A stretch of 55,513 nt of DNA from Lacrimispora saccharolytica (GCA_016899975.1 JACJJN010000023.1:1-55513); one strand, 5' to 3'; shown: positions 16,850-25,621, counted from the first letter of the stretch. Made by a program: numbers and translations. The notes: generated by a model from the letters alone, not told the origin.

Positions 16850-18031
16850 TCAGCCGCGCGGCATCGGAATCCTCCGACACCAGTACCCGAAGTTCGGCTG
16901 TGCTGCGCCCTCCGCCGTGGGTTTCGCGGGACGAAACGCATGATATCCGAACATTCCTGCCATAAACTGTTCATTGGTATTGAACATTCCCGGCACGCAC
17001 ACAAAAAATACATCGGGACGGGAGGCATCCCTGCACAGAAGAAGATGCCCGTAATGATTCAGCCCATGATTCTGGAACTGGTTGCTGTCCAGCTGCCAGC
17101 CGAGTTTACGAAGCTGAGGAAGTTCCTGCCGGGTCACCTTTACACAGTCCGTCATCAGATCGTCATGAAATGGCTGGCAGTGCGCGCAGGTCTTCTGCAC
17201 CTGCTCCCACCGATGAAATTCCGGGGAAGGTCTGTTCTGCATCTGCGGACAACCGGGAGATTTGCAGCGGGTTGTGTCCGGGTTTCTGTCAGAGTTTCTG
17301 CTGAGATTGCTCGCAGCCATCACCGGTATCTCAGCCTCTCTCTGTTCTGTTTTCTCCCGCTCTGTCTCTTCTGATATCTTCCGCTCTTCCCCTGTATTTT
17401 CCTGACTGCCCTTCTCCTGGAAATCCATGTTCTGCCGGGCGGCCGGATTTCCTGATTCCCTGTGTTTCTGTTTTTCACTGTTTTCTGTTCCAGTTTGCTG
17501 CCGGCGATCCATTTTTATTTCCGCTGTGTTTTTCGGCTCGCGGTTTTCTCTTCTTTCCGGCTCCCGCCTTTCCTTTTCCTCTGTTTCTTCCCTATCTGCT
17601 TCTTCTGTCATCTTCTGTTCCGCGTCCGCCTCCTGTTTCTGCCACCATTCTTCAAACCATTCCAGTCGGAGCGGCTCGTCGTCCCACTGGGTCGCAAACC
17701 GCCTTCCGCCGGCGGTGCAAAGAAGCAGCCCGCCCAGCTGATCCATCCGGTAAGGACTGCCGCCTACCTGCCGTTCCGGGAAATTCACCTGCCCCCGTAC
17801 GCCTCCAGGACAGGAAAGCAACTCCCCTACAGAAACACCCAACAGACGGGCCTTTTCTCTGATCAGCCCAAAAACCTGAATTCTGCTTTTTTCCGGCAGA
17901 TCACCAATCTTCAGCCAGAATCCCATCTGACAGATCCCATTCTTCGTCTCCACCCGGACGAATCCCCGGTTTTCGTCTTTCTTTCCTCCGGAATATTCAT
18001 AAATATAAGATACAAAACGCTGGTATGCCAT
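16850..18031 (-). CDS. Protein of unknown function, Lachnospiraceae type (DUF6128-like)
   Basis: A 393-residue protein in three parts. The N-terminal domain (1-130, AYQRFVSYIYEYSGGKK...) resembles a family I recall as DUF6128 from Clostridia. The middle is an extremely charged Glu/Arg/Lys segment (about 140-255), probably disordered or coiled. The C-terminal domain (about 275-393) is rich in aromatic residues and contains KTCAHCQPFHDD and YGHLLLC. No signal peptide or membrane helix is seen. ATG 18031 follows AAAGGGGG; an upstream in-frame ATG has no site. The family name is from memory and the function is unknown. Confidence 0.65.
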   Translation of the reverse strand: MAYQRFVSYIYEYSGGKKDENRGFVRVETKNGICQMGFWLKIGDLPEKSRIQVFGLIREKARLLGVSVGELLSCPGGVRGQVNFPERQVGGSPYRMDQLGGLLLCTAGGRRFATQWDDEPLRLEWFEEWWQKQEADAEQKMTEEADREETEEKERREPERRENREPKNTAEIKMDRRQQTGTENSEKQKHRESGNPAARQNMDFQEKGSQENTGEERKISEETEREKTEQREAEIPVMAASNLSRNSDRNPDTTRCKSPGCPQMQNRPSPEFHRWEQVQKTCAHCQPFHDDLMTDCVKVTRQELPQLRKLGWQLDSNQFQNHGLNHYGHLLLCRDASRPDVFFVCVPGMFNTNEQFMAGMFGYHAFRPAKPTAEGAAQPNFGYWCRRIPMPRG

Positions 18032-18103
18032 TTTTCTGCCCCCTTTGACTACTTGCAGCGCCTTTCGTGTTTCAAAGCACGAAAAGAACTTTTCGAACAC
18101 ACT

Positions 18104-18268
18104 CTAGTATATGTCACGATAAATACCTTATTGTTTCGGTGAGGATGCTTTTTCGAGAGTACAGTTGTAAAAACGCAGGCGTAGCGGGCTACGCTGAGGC
18201 TTTTACAACTGTGCTATCGAGAAAGCAGACCAGCGAAACATGAGGTTATTTATCGTGACTTATACTAG
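18104..18268. repeat. 165-bp palindromic (MITE-like) element
   Basis: The element starts with CTAGTATATGTCACG and ends with the inverted CGTGACTTATACTAG. The outer 22-bp arms match at 21 positions, and the arms continue inward. The centre has ACAGTTGTAAAA/TTTTACAACTGT around a perfect GCGTAGC-GG-GCTACGC hairpin. It has no coding capacity. It lies between the head of the unknown gene at 16850-18031 and tadA. Such symmetry suggests a non-autonomous mobile palindrome or a long structured RNA. Confidence 0.75.
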
Positions 18269-18387
18269 CTTATGACCTGTACCTAAGGAATATGCGGGGC
18301 CTGTACTGTGACAGTTTCTCCGGCAGAATAGAGCCTGATACCAGAGAATTCTTGCGACTGATCCCTGCGGAATTGCGGAACCCCTGT

Positions 18388-18416
18388 TTGCATCTTCTCA
18401 CCCCATATGGTAGAAT
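18388..18416 (+). promoter_or_regulatory. Promoter of tadA
   Basis: TTGCAT (18388-18393) and TAGAAT (18411-18416) with a 17-bp spacer, about 75 bp before the chosen ATG. It supports the shorter start of tadA, because the longer frame would begin upstream of this promoter. Confidence 0.7.
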
Positions 18417-18489
18417 AAAGAATACAGTTCATCCGGCCGCTGAACGGACAAGCGGTCGGCTGCTGTTCAGAGAAAAGGAGCTGCAAGCT

Positions 18490-18999
18490 ATGACCAGAGA
18501 AGAACATTACATGCGTGAAGCCATCAAACAGGCAAAGAAGGCCGCCGCCCTCAAAGAAGTCCCCATCGGATGCGTCATCGTCTATGAGGACAAGATCATT
18601 GCCCGCGGCTACAACCGCCGCAACACGAACAAAAACACCCTCTCCCACGCCGAACTGAATGCCATCCGCAAGGCGAGCAAAAAACTGGGAGACTGGCGTC
18701 TGGAAGGCTGTACCCTTTACGTTACGCTGGAACCATGCCAGATGTGTGCCGGCGCCATCGTTCAGGCGCGCGTCAGTGAAGTTGTGATCGGCTGTATGAA
18801 TCCAAAAGCCGGATGCGCAGGCTCTATCCTGAATCTTCTGGAAATGGCGCAGTTCAACCACCAGGTCAAGGTGACCCGCAATGTGCTGCAGGAAGAATGC
18901 AGCGAAATGCTGAAAGACTTTTTCCGCCAGCTCCGTGTATGGAAAAAAGAGGAGAAAGAGCGAAAAAAGGCGCTGCTTTCTGAACACACAGAAGCATGA
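18490..18999 (+). CDS. tadA: tRNA-specific adenosine deaminase
   Basis: A 169-residue zinc deaminase that converts A34 to inosine in tRNA-Arg(ACG). The motif HAELNAI (zinc His and catalytic Glu) and PCQMCAGAIV (two zinc Cys) are intact. KNTLSHAE and MNPKAGCAGS are typical of TadA rather than cytidine deaminase. The frame stays open 66 codons upstream, but AAAGGAG precedes the ATG at 18490 and the promoter lies inside the longer frame. A basic KEEKERKKALL tail ends the protein. Confidence 0.95.
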   Translation: MTREEHYMREAIKQAKKAAALKEVPIGCVIVYEDKIIARGYNRRNTNKNTLSHAELNAIRKASKKLGDWRLEGCTLYVTLEPCQMCAGAIVQARVSEVVIGCMNPKAGCAGSILNLLEMAQFNHQVKVTRNVLQEECSEMLKDFFRQLRVWKKEEKERKKALLSEHTEA

Positions 19000-19065
19000 G
19001 AAACAAAAGCATGCATCCATTCAGCCAACGGAACTGATGCGAAGGCAGAAAAATAAAAATTTCGG

Positions 19066-19094
19066 TTGACGGATACACCGGAAAGATTTATAAT
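19066..19094 (+). promoter_or_regulatory. Promoter of tRNA-Ser
   Basis: TTGACG (19066-19071) and TATAAT (19089-19094) with a 17-bp spacer, close to consensus, 60 bp before the mature tRNA. Confidence 0.85.
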
Positions 19095-19153
19095 TAATTA
19101 CTGTCTGGTAATTCTGACAGGACAGCCTGCTGTCCGGAATACCGTTCAACTAT

Positions 19154-19239
19154 GGAGACGTATCGAAGCGGTCATAACGGGGCGCACTCGAAATGCGTTT
19201 GCCCTCCGGGGCACGAGGGTTCGAATCCCTCCGTCTCCG
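19154..19239 (+). tRNA. tRNA-Ser (anticodon CGA)
   Basis: The acceptor stem is GGAGACG (19154-19160) with CGTCTCC (19232-19238) and discriminator G. The anticodon stem GCGCA/TGCGT holds loop CTCGAAA, giving anticodon CGA for UCG codons. The long variable arm TGCCC-TCC-GGGGCA is typical of serine tRNA. The T arm is GAGGG-TTCGAAT-CCCTC. The 3' CCA is not encoded. Confidence 0.95.
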
Positions 19240-19252
19240 TCACTTACAGAAA

Positions 19253-19285
19253 ATCCGGCAGTCTGAGGACTGCCGGATCATTCTT
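19253..19285 (+). terminator. Terminator of tRNA-Ser
   Basis: ATCCGGCAGTC (19253-19263) and GACTGCCGGAT (19268-19278) form an 11-bp stem with loop TGAG, followed by a pyrimidine tract (CATTCTTT). Confidence 0.8.
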
Positions 19286-19329
19286 TCTCTGAAAATTTTC
19301 AAACACGCTCGAAAGGAGCCTGCGATACT

Positions 19330-19359
19330 ATGAACGAATACTTTTCCAGTCCCATTTGA
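19330..19359 (+). CDS. Possible 9-codon leader peptide
   Basis: ATG at 19330 follows AAAGGAG with 10 nt between, and encodes MNEYFSSPI before TGA (19357-19359). The frame remains open for a long way beyond the TGA. It lies between the tRNA terminator and the MFS gene. It could be a leader peptide or a chance frame. Confidence 0.25.
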   Translation: MNEYFSSPI

Positions 19360-19468
19360 TTTTTCTTCGGAACTTTGTTTGTCAGCGGACCACACCATTT
19401 GATTGTCCGTAAACGCAGACAGGGTTTCTTTCCGACGAAAAATTTAAGAATGGAAAGGAAAATGTATC

Positions 19469-20653
19469 ATGGAAGTATCCTGCAGAAAAAATCTCTTTCT
19501 CCTGTACGGAATTTCTTTTTTTCAGGGCATGGTGTTTTACGCCCCCATCGCCACTTTGTACCGCCAAAATTCAGGGCTTGATATTTTCCAGATTTCTCTG
19601 ATCGAGAGCATTTCTCTCGTCTTATGCGTGATCCTGGAATTTCCCTGGGGAGTTCTTGCTGACAGAATCGGCTACCGAAAGACGATGATCTTTTGCACCG
19701 CCGTCTTTTTCCTGTCAAAAATTATTTTCTGGCAAGCCGATGATTTCACCGGATTTCTGGTGGAACGGATTTTTCTGAGCGTTGCCGTCGCCGGGTTGTC
19801 CGGGGTAGATACGAGTTTTCTGTATCTCTCGGTTCCCGACGGACAATTTCAGAAAGCCTGTGGAATTTATGAAAGTATGGGAACGGCAGGTCTGCTGTTT
19901 TCATCTCTTGTTTTTACTTTATTTCTGAAGGACAATTATCGCGGAGCCGGATTTTTCACTGTGCTTACCTATGGCGCTGCCTTTGTGCTGTCCCTCTTTC
20001 TTTCCCGGCTGCCCGGCAATCCATCTGCCCGGCCGGAAAAACACAGAAACAAGCCGATATGCTTCCGACAATCGTTGGATCTCCTGAAAAATTTTTTTGC
20101 CAGCCGCAGACTGCTCCTCTTTCTTGCAGGAACAGCCCTGCTCTTGGAAACACGGCAAAATATCACGGTGTTTTTCAATCAACTTCAATACATTCGCTGC
20201 GGACTCTCCGAGTCTGCCATCGGGATTCTTTTCCTTTTGACTTCCGTCGCAGGGCTTGCCGGAGCCGCTTCGTCTGCGGTCACCCGGAAAATCGGTGAAT
20301 TCGCTTTGTCGTCTGCCTGCTTTCTCTTTCCGGCTTTCTTCTGCTTCCTGCTGAGCTGGACGGAAAACCCGTTCCTTTCAGCAGTATGTATCATCGGCAT
20401 ACAGCTTGCCGTTTCTCTTTTCTATCCGCTGCAAAGCCGGTTTCAAAATGAAGAGATCCACGTTTCCAACCGTGCCTCTGCCCTGAGTCTTCAGGCGGTA
20501 TTTCTCGAATGTACCGGCGCAGTTGTCAGTCCGGTATATGGCTGTCTGGCGGATATCAGCCTTCCGATAAGTTTTCTCGCCGCCTCCGCAGCCTGCCTGG
20601 CGGGATATCTGCTGTTTCTTTTCTGGTATAAAAAGCGCAGCGCGGGATCGTAA
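19469..20653 (+). CDS. MFS transporter
   Basis: A 394-residue protein with a twelve-helix hydrophobicity pattern. The conserved loop between helices 2 and 3 is seen as GVLADRIGYRKTM (about residues 61-73), a typical MFS signature, and CLADISLP mirrors it in the second half. It probably exports or imports a small solute by ion coupling; the substrate is unknown. ATG follows AAAGGAAA. It stands alone downstream of the tRNA. Confidence 0.85.
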   Translation: MEVSCRKNLFLLYGISFFQGMVFYAPIATLYRQNSGLDIFQISLIESISLVLCVILEFPWGVLADRIGYRKTMIFCTAVFFLSKIIFWQADDFTGFLVERIFLSVAVAGLSGVDTSFLYLSVPDGQFQKACGIYESMGTAGLLFSSLVFTLFLKDNYRGAGFFTVLTYGAAFVLSLFLSRLPGNPSARPEKHRNKPICFRQSLDLLKNFFASRRLLLFLAGTALLLETRQNITVFFNQLQYIRCGLSESAIGILFLLTSVAGLAGAASSAVTRKIGEFALSSACFLFPAFFCFLLSWTENPFLSAVCIIGIQLAVSLFYPLQSRFQNEEIHVSNRASALSLQAVFLECTGAVVSPVYGCLADISLPISFLAASAACLAGYLLFLFWYKKRSAGS

Positions 20654-20665
20654 TTCCCGCGCTGC
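20637..20665. terminator. Hairpin between the convergent MFS and GH2 genes
   Basis: GCAGCGCGGGA (20637-20647) and TCCCGCGCTGC (20655-20665) form an 11-bp GC-rich stem spanning the MFS stop codon. No long T-tract follows on either strand, so termination is possible but not certain. Confidence 0.45.
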
Positions 20666-20720
20666 CATTGCAGACCATACACCCATGTAACCACTATTTT
20701 ATGCAGGTGTATCCAACCTT

Positions 20721-22466
20721 TTATGAATCAAACATCTGCGCCCCGAAAATCTCCTTCAGTTTCTCCACAGATACCTTCGGCGTCCGGTCTTCATGCAGCA
20801 GGCCGTTCACTTCCTGCATCACATCCGTAAGCTGGGTATAGCAGAATCCGCTAAATTTTCCGCTTCGGATCAGGAACTCTGTGATCGGCTGCAGGCGCTG
20901 GATAAATTCCTCCTCATTTCTTACCTTCCGGTAATAGCCCCAGCCTTCTTCCTCTTTCTTTTCAAAAGCAATTCCGCCGTACTCGGTCAGGATCACAGGC
21001 TGCCCCTGGTATTCGTTATCTGCCGCGAACAACTGACGGCTCTCCGAATATCCGCTGCAGATTTCTTCCATGTCGTCGTATTTTTGAATGGTCTCCGGGA
21101 ACAGCGCATAATCATGGATCGCACAGATATCCGTTTCACTTACCTGCTCCCAGCCGTCATTGGAGCTGACCAGGCGCACAGGATCCAGGGACCGGATCAG
21201 ATAGGTGAGCATCCGGCAGTAATCCTGCTGCTGGGCATTGTCGAGAACTTCACGGACACCCCAGCTTTCATTGACCGGAACCCAGGTCACAATACAGGGA
21301 TGGTTGTAATCGCGCTCCACAAAACGCACCAGTTCCCTCGCCGATGCCTCCACCGCGTTGTCATTGAACTGATAAGCGCTCGGCAGCTCGCCCCAGACGA
21401 TCAGCCCAAGCCGGTCTGCCCAGTAATAATATCTCGGATCCTCGATCTTCTGATGCTTTCTCGCACCGTTGAATCCCATCTTCTTCGTCAAAAGGATATC
21501 TTTTTTGATCGCCTCATCGCTCGGCGGCGTCAGGATAGACTCCGGCCAGTATCCCTGATCCAGGATCAGCCGCTGATAAAAAACACTTCCGTTCAGAAGG
21601 ATTCGTCCGTTGACATATTCGATACTTCTCATACCAAAGTATGTCTCCACCTCATCCTCACAGACTTCCGCTCCGGAAGCATCTCCGGAAAATACTTTCA
21701 CACAGACATCGATCAGATTCGGCTCCTCCGGCGTCCACAAAAGTTCATTTCGGCGGATATCATAATCCGGAAGCGTCACCACCGCCTTGCCATAACCGTG
21801 ACGGCACAACAGTCTCTGGCTGCCAAGGAAAATGCTGTCCTTCTGTGTCCTGGCCGTCAGTTCCACCATCGTATCCTCCGTATCGGAGACAAACACTTCA
21901 CAAAGTACGCTCAGACTACTCACATCCGGCGTATACTTCACACGCTTCAGATGAACCTTTCCCACATATTCCAGCCAGACACTCTGCCAGATCCCGGTAC
22001 ACGGAGTATACCAGCATCCGAACTTCTCTCCGGTCCAGGATTGCTTTCCCCGCGGCTTGTCAGAATTGGTATCATCCGTCGCCTGTACTTTGATCTCATT
22101 TTCACCGCTGGTTACAAACGGTGTGATATCCATCTCAAAAGCGGAATATCCTCCCACATGTTCTCCCACGTACTGCCCGTTGACCCAGACTTTCGCTTCC
22201 GAATCCACCGCTCCGAACTTCAGAAGCAGCCGCTTCCCTGCCAGCTTTTCTTCTTTCAGCTCTACGGTTCTGCGGTACCATACGGTCTTGCAGTCTTTCG
22301 TTTCTCCTATCCCGCTCATACTGGACTGATAACAGAACGGTACCTGGATCTGCCGGTCAAAAACCGGTTCTTCAAAAGAAAACTCCCAGGTTCCGTTCAA
22401 TATCTCCCACTCATTTCTCACAAAGTCCGGACGTGGAAATTCCGGACAGGGTATTGTCTGCTCCAT
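20721..22466 (-). CDS. GH2-family glycosidase (beta-galactosidase/beta-glucuronidase-like)
   Basis: A 581-residue cytoplasmic retaining glycosidase. It has the GH2 order: jelly-roll sugar-binding domain (about 1-175), immunoglobulin-like domain (about 180-285) and TIM barrel (about 290-581). IVTWVPVNESWG carries the acid/base Glu and VILTEYGGIAF the nucleophile Glu. It is shorter than LacZ and nearer in size to beta-glucuronidases. I do not see enough to choose galactoside, glucuronide or mannoside. It is the last gene of a run that includes the aldo/keto reductase. Confidence 0.88.
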   Translation of the reverse strand: MEQTIPCPEFPRPDFVRNEWEILNGTWEFSFEEPVFDRQIQVPFCYQSSMSGIGETKDCKTVWYRRTVELKEEKLAGKRLLLKFGAVDSEAKVWVNGQYVGEHVGGYSAFEMDITPFVTSGENEIKVQATDDTNSDKPRGKQSWTGEKFGCWYTPCTGIWQSVWLEYVGKVHLKRVKYTPDVSSLSVLCEVFVSDTEDTMVELTARTQKDSIFLGSQRLLCRHGYGKAVVTLPDYDIRRNELLWTPEEPNLIDVCVKVFSGDASGAEVCEDEVETYFGMRSIEYVNGRILLNGSVFYQRLILDQGYWPESILTPPSDEAIKKDILLTKKMGFNGARKHQKIEDPRYYYWADRLGLIVWGELPSAYQFNDNAVEASARELVRFVERDYNHPCIVTWVPVNESWGVREVLDNAQQQDYCRMLTYLIRSLDPVRLVSSNDGWEQVSETDICAIHDYALFPETIQKYDDMEEICSGYSESRQLFAADNEYQGQPVILTEYGGIAFEKKEEEGWGYYRKVRNEEEFIQRLQPITEFLIRSGKFSGFCYTQLTDVMQEVNGLLHEDRTPKVSVEKLKEIFGAQMFDS

Positions 22467-22517
22467 AAATACCTTCTCCTTTCTGTACCCTCCATTTTCT
22501 GCACATATCCGGACATG

Positions 22518-23438
22518 CTACGGAATCATATTTCCCGCCGCCTGATACAGCCCATACCATTCCTGCCGTGTCAGCGGCAGTTCCGATCCTCTCGCCGCCT
22601 CCCGCACCCTGGATGGCTTCGTTGTTCCCAGAATCACCTGCATATCCGCCGGATGTCTGGTCAGCCATGCGACTGCGATCGCCGTGTTTGTCACACCATA
22701 TTTTTCCGCAAGTTCCTCTATTTTTTCATTCAGTTTCCCGTACTTCTCCCGGTCATTGAGAAAGACGCCCTCAAACATCCCTTTCTGGAACGGCGACCAC
22801 GCCTGAAGCGTGATTCCCTTCAGCCGGCTGTATTCCATAATGCTTCCCTCACGGCAGACTCCCTGCGGAATTGCCATATTGACCGCCATGCCGCTGTCGA
22901 TCGCCGGCGTATGGACAATACTCATCTGCAGCTGGTCGACGATCAGTTTCTGGCGCACGGTATGCTGCAGCAATTCCATCTGCATGGGATTCTGATTGGA
23001 AACGCCAAAATAGCGCACCTTTCCGGACTGTTCCAGACGATCGAATGCCTCCGCGACCTCCTCCGGCTCCATCAGCGCATCCGGCCGGTGCAGAAGCAGA
23101 ACATCCAGATACTCTGTGTTCAGCCTTTTCAATATTCCATCCACCGATTCCAGGATGTAATCCCTGGAAAAATCATAAAACCCCTGGCGAATGCCGCACT
23201 TACTCTGCAGATAAATCTGCCCGCGCAGTTCCGGCTTCTTTTTCAAAAGCTTTCCAAACGCAGTCTCACAGGCGCCGCCCCCGTAAATGTCCGCATGATC
23301 AAAAAAGTTGACGCCTTCGCTCAGATAGGTCTCGGTCAGTTCCTCCAGTTCCTTTTCCGAAAGTTCTCCGATCCTCATACACCCCATCACAAGATTGGAA
23401 ACTTCCAGATCCGTATGTTTGATCCTGATTTTCTTCAT
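22518..23438 (-). CDS. Aldo/keto reductase
   Basis: A 306-residue NAD(P)H-dependent oxidoreductase of the YdhF type. The catalytic Tyr region is seen as FFDHADIYGGGACE (about residues 49-62), and KSKCGIR contains the active-site Lys region. LLLHRPDALMEPEEVA and GVSNQNPMQMELL follow, as usual for the barrel. GGGGGAT precedes the ATG. It lies between the nitroreductase and GH2 genes. The substrate is unknown. Confidence 0.9.
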   Translation of the reverse strand: MKKIRIKHTDLEVSNLVMGCMRIGELSEKELEELTETYLSEGVNFFDHADIYGGGACETAFGKLLKKKPELRGQIYLQSKCGIRQGFYDFSRDYILESVDGILKRLNTEYLDVLLLHRPDALMEPEEVAEAFDRLEQSGKVRYFGVSNQNPMQMELLQHTVRQKLIVDQLQMSIVHTPAIDSGMAVNMAIPQGVCREGSIMEYSRLKGITLQAWSPFQKGMFEGVFLNDREKYGKLNEKIEELAEKYGVTNTAIAVAWLTRHPADMQVILGTTKPSRVREAARGSELPLTRQEWYGLYQAAGNMIP

Positions 23439-23456
23439 AATATCCCCCTTAATACA

Positions 23457-23954
23457 TCATTCCACAAAATGGATCCTGCTCTCATCGTACCGGTTTTGCT
23501 GCGGCCTGCTCTCCGCCGGATACCCAAGAGCAAACATGGAGAATACCTCCACATCCTCCGGCAAATCCAGCACCTGATGGACCGCATCCATACGCTTCCT
23601 GTCCGGAGCGATCCCAAACCATACGCCGCCAAGTCCCAGCGCATCCGTTTCCAGCCAGATATTCTCCTGAGCGATCGACAGATCAATCTGCGCATATTCC
23701 GGCGCGATCAGTCCATGCTTCCGGTATACCGGAACGATCACAACCGGAGCGCCCGCCGCGCAGCCGGAATAGGGACTTACCCCGGAAAGTTCCCGGATCT
23801 TCTCCCTGTCCGTCACCACATAAAATTCCCAGGGCTGCTGATTGCAGGCACTGGGAGCCTGCATACCGGCCTTCAGGATCTGAAGGATCTTCTCTTTCTC
23901 AACCATTTTGACTTCATACTTTCTTACACTGATTCTGTGAAAAATACTGTCCAT
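23457..23954 (-). CDS. Nitroreductase-family flavoprotein
   Basis: A 165-residue FMN-dependent oxidoreductase. FHRISVRKYE (residues 5-14) gives the FMN-phosphate Arg cluster, APSACNQQPWEFYVV (about 36-50) is the family signature, and GLGGVWFG (about 108-115) is the glycine-rich loop. I use ATG 23954 because AGGAGG lies just upstream; a longer frame begins 19 codons earlier without a site. It sits between eutH and the aldo/keto reductase, all in one direction with short gaps. Confidence 0.9.
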   Translation of the reverse strand: MDSIFHRISVRKYEVKMVEKEKILQILKAGMQAPSACNQQPWEFYVVTDREKIRELSGVSPYSGCAAGAPVVIVPVYRKHGLIAPEYAQIDLSIAQENIWLETDALGLGGVWFGIAPDRKRMDAVHQVLDLPEDVEVFSMFALGYPAESRPQQNRYDESRIHFVE

Positions 23955-24007
23955 ATTCAACTCCTCCTGTTCTGTCTTCTTCGCTCCGTTCCTGCAAATC
24001 CACGCTT

Positions 24008-25075
24008 TCATCCCTCACGCGTCACGAAAATCCCTGCTGCAATTCCTGCCGCTCCCCCGGCGCACTTTGCCGCCAGCAAAGCGCCAAGCAGCTGCGGAGC
24101 GGCGCTCACCGTAAAGCCAAGATGGGCGGACAGCATACTGGCAGCGCAGACCATACACGCAACATTGACCAGCTTTCCCCTCTGATCCATATCCTTCAGC
24201 ATCGTGATCGCAGGAACCACACTGACAAAGCTGACAAACAGCCCGGCAATACTGGCACTATTCATTCCCAGCCTGCCGCCCACACGTTCCAGCGGTTTTT
24301 TCAGCATTCTCTGCAGAAGTTCCGTCATGGGAAGGCTGCCCAGCATCACGATCCCGATGGAAGAAACCGTTGCCATCGCGTCCTCAATGGGTGTCATGGA
24401 AAGCGGCGGTTTTCTTCCCAGCATATAAGACACTGCCCCAACTGCCAGTCCAAGGATGGTCAGGATACGGATACCGGACGCAAAATACTGGAACCCCCGC
24501 ACCATTTTTTTCGGAAACATCCGAAGCCCGACAAGGATCAGTATCGCCAGCAAAAAGACCGGAAGGCTCTGCCACAGGACCTGGACCGGACCAAGCCCCG
24601 ACAGGAGACCGCCCACAAACAGCGCCGCCGGCATCACAATGATCCCTGTCATAATCCCGCGGGCAAACACTTCATGATCCTTTTCATGGATCAGCCCCAT
24701 ACCCATCGGTATCGTAAAGACAAGGGTACATCCAAACGTGGAAGCCACAACGATTCCCGCGTAGCCGCCGACCAACGCATCGTCCGCGAGCCCTTCCGCA
24801 AGCTGAAATCCTCCCATATCGATTGCCAGAAAACCTCCGAAAATCCCCGGATCCAGTCCCACAGCGCGGCAGACCGGAGCAACCACAGCCTGTAGGATTT
24901 CAGCCAAAACCGGCGCCAGACAGATGATCCCGACCATGGAAACCGCCGTAGGACCAAGGAGGAGAAATCCTTCCTCCATCTTTCTCCCATATCCTTTCCG
25001 GTTCCCGAAGATCCAGTCAACAGCGCCGATGACCACACCCACAGCCATGATTCCCATAATGACCTGGTTAATCAT
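24008..25075 (-). CDS. eutH: EutH-family ethanolamine transporter
   Basis: A 355-residue membrane protein with about ten helices that resembles EutH over its length. Matching blocks include FLAIDMGGFQLAEGL, GIVVASTFGCTLVFTIPMGMG, and the C-terminal HLGFTVSAAPQLLGALLAAKCAGG. EutH imports protonated ethanolamine. ATG 25075 overlaps the ybaK stop by 8 bp (ATGATTAA), indicating translational coupling, and GGAGG lies at normal distance. No other eut gene is in the window, so the use of ethanolamine here is uncertain. Confidence 0.85.
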   Translation of the reverse strand: MINQVIMGIMAVGVVIGAVDWIFGNRKGYGRKMEEGFLLLGPTAVSMVGIICLAPVLAEILQAVVAPVCRAVGLDPGIFGGFLAIDMGGFQLAEGLADDALVGGYAGIVVASTFGCTLVFTIPMGMGLIHEKDHEVFARGIMTGIIVMPAALFVGGLLSGLGPVQVLWQSLPVFLLAILILVGLRMFPKKMVRGFQYFASGIRILTILGLAVGAVSYMLGRKPPLSMTPIEDAMATVSSIGIVMLGSLPMTELLQRMLKKPLERVGGRLGMNSASIAGLFVSFVSVVPAITMLKDMDQRGKLVNVACMVCAASMLSAHLGFTVSAAPQLLGALLAAKCAGGAAGIAAGIFVTREG

Positions 25076-25553
25076 GAGCTGCTTCCTCCGGAATCCTGCA
25101 GACATCCACCCAGCCCAGCGCCATGGAAAACTCTTCCAGCTCCGGAAGCGTCACTTCAATGGCGCTGTTGCTGCTTCCACAGGCGGGAAAAACCGTTTCA
25201 AACCGTTTCAGGGACTCATCCAGATACACCCTGACACCCTCGTTCACCGCAAACGGACAGACACCGCCGACCGCATGCCCGGTCTTTTTCTCCACGTCAT
25301 CGAAAGAAAGCATCTTCGGTTTTTTCCCGAAACATGCTTTGAACTTTCCGTTGTTTACCTTTGCGTCTCCCGCCGCAACGATCAGAATGCATCCATCTTC
25401 CGCTTCGAAAGAAAGCGTTTTTGCAATCCTCTGTTCCTCACAGCCCAGCGCCTTCGCCGCCAGTTCCACCGTCGCGCTGGACAGGTCCAGCTCTCTCACA
25501 CGGTCCTGTGCGTCCCATCGCTCCAGCCATTTTTTTACTTTTTCAATCGCCAT
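25068..25553 (-). CDS. YbaK/EbsC-type aminoacyl-tRNA deacylase
   Basis: A 161-residue member of the YbaK/ProX editing family, which hydrolyses mischarged tRNAs such as Cys-tRNA-Pro. It shows KTLSFEAEDGCILIVAAGDAKVN (catalytic-Lys region) and HAVGGVCPFAVN, the GGVxPF loop of the active site. I take ATG 25553 (GGGGAAG upstream) over the frame's first ATG 14 codons earlier. Its stop codon overlaps the eutH start. Confidence 0.85.
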   Translation of the reverse strand: MAIEKVKKWLERWDAQDRVRELDLSSATVELAAKALGCEEQRIAKTLSFEAEDGCILIVAAGDAKVNNGKFKACFGKKPKMLSFDDVEKKTGHAVGGVCPFAVNEGVRVYLDESLKRFETVFPACGSSNSAIEVTLPELEEFSMALGWVDVCRIPEEAAHD

Positions 25554-25621
25554 CTTCTCTTCCCCGCTTGTCGTTTTCTTCTGTAACCGGAGCACATTCC
25601 AGACTCCGGCTGCTGCTCAAC

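Noticed and set aside
18283-19020. 245-codon minus-strand frame opposite tadA
   Set aside because: tadA has intact catalytic motifs on the other strand; this frame is its shadow.
20793-24185. Very long plus-strand open frame of about 1130 codons
   Set aside because: It runs antisense to the GH2, aldo/keto reductase and nitroreductase genes, has the odd Arg/His/Pro composition of a shadow frame and no protein-family features.
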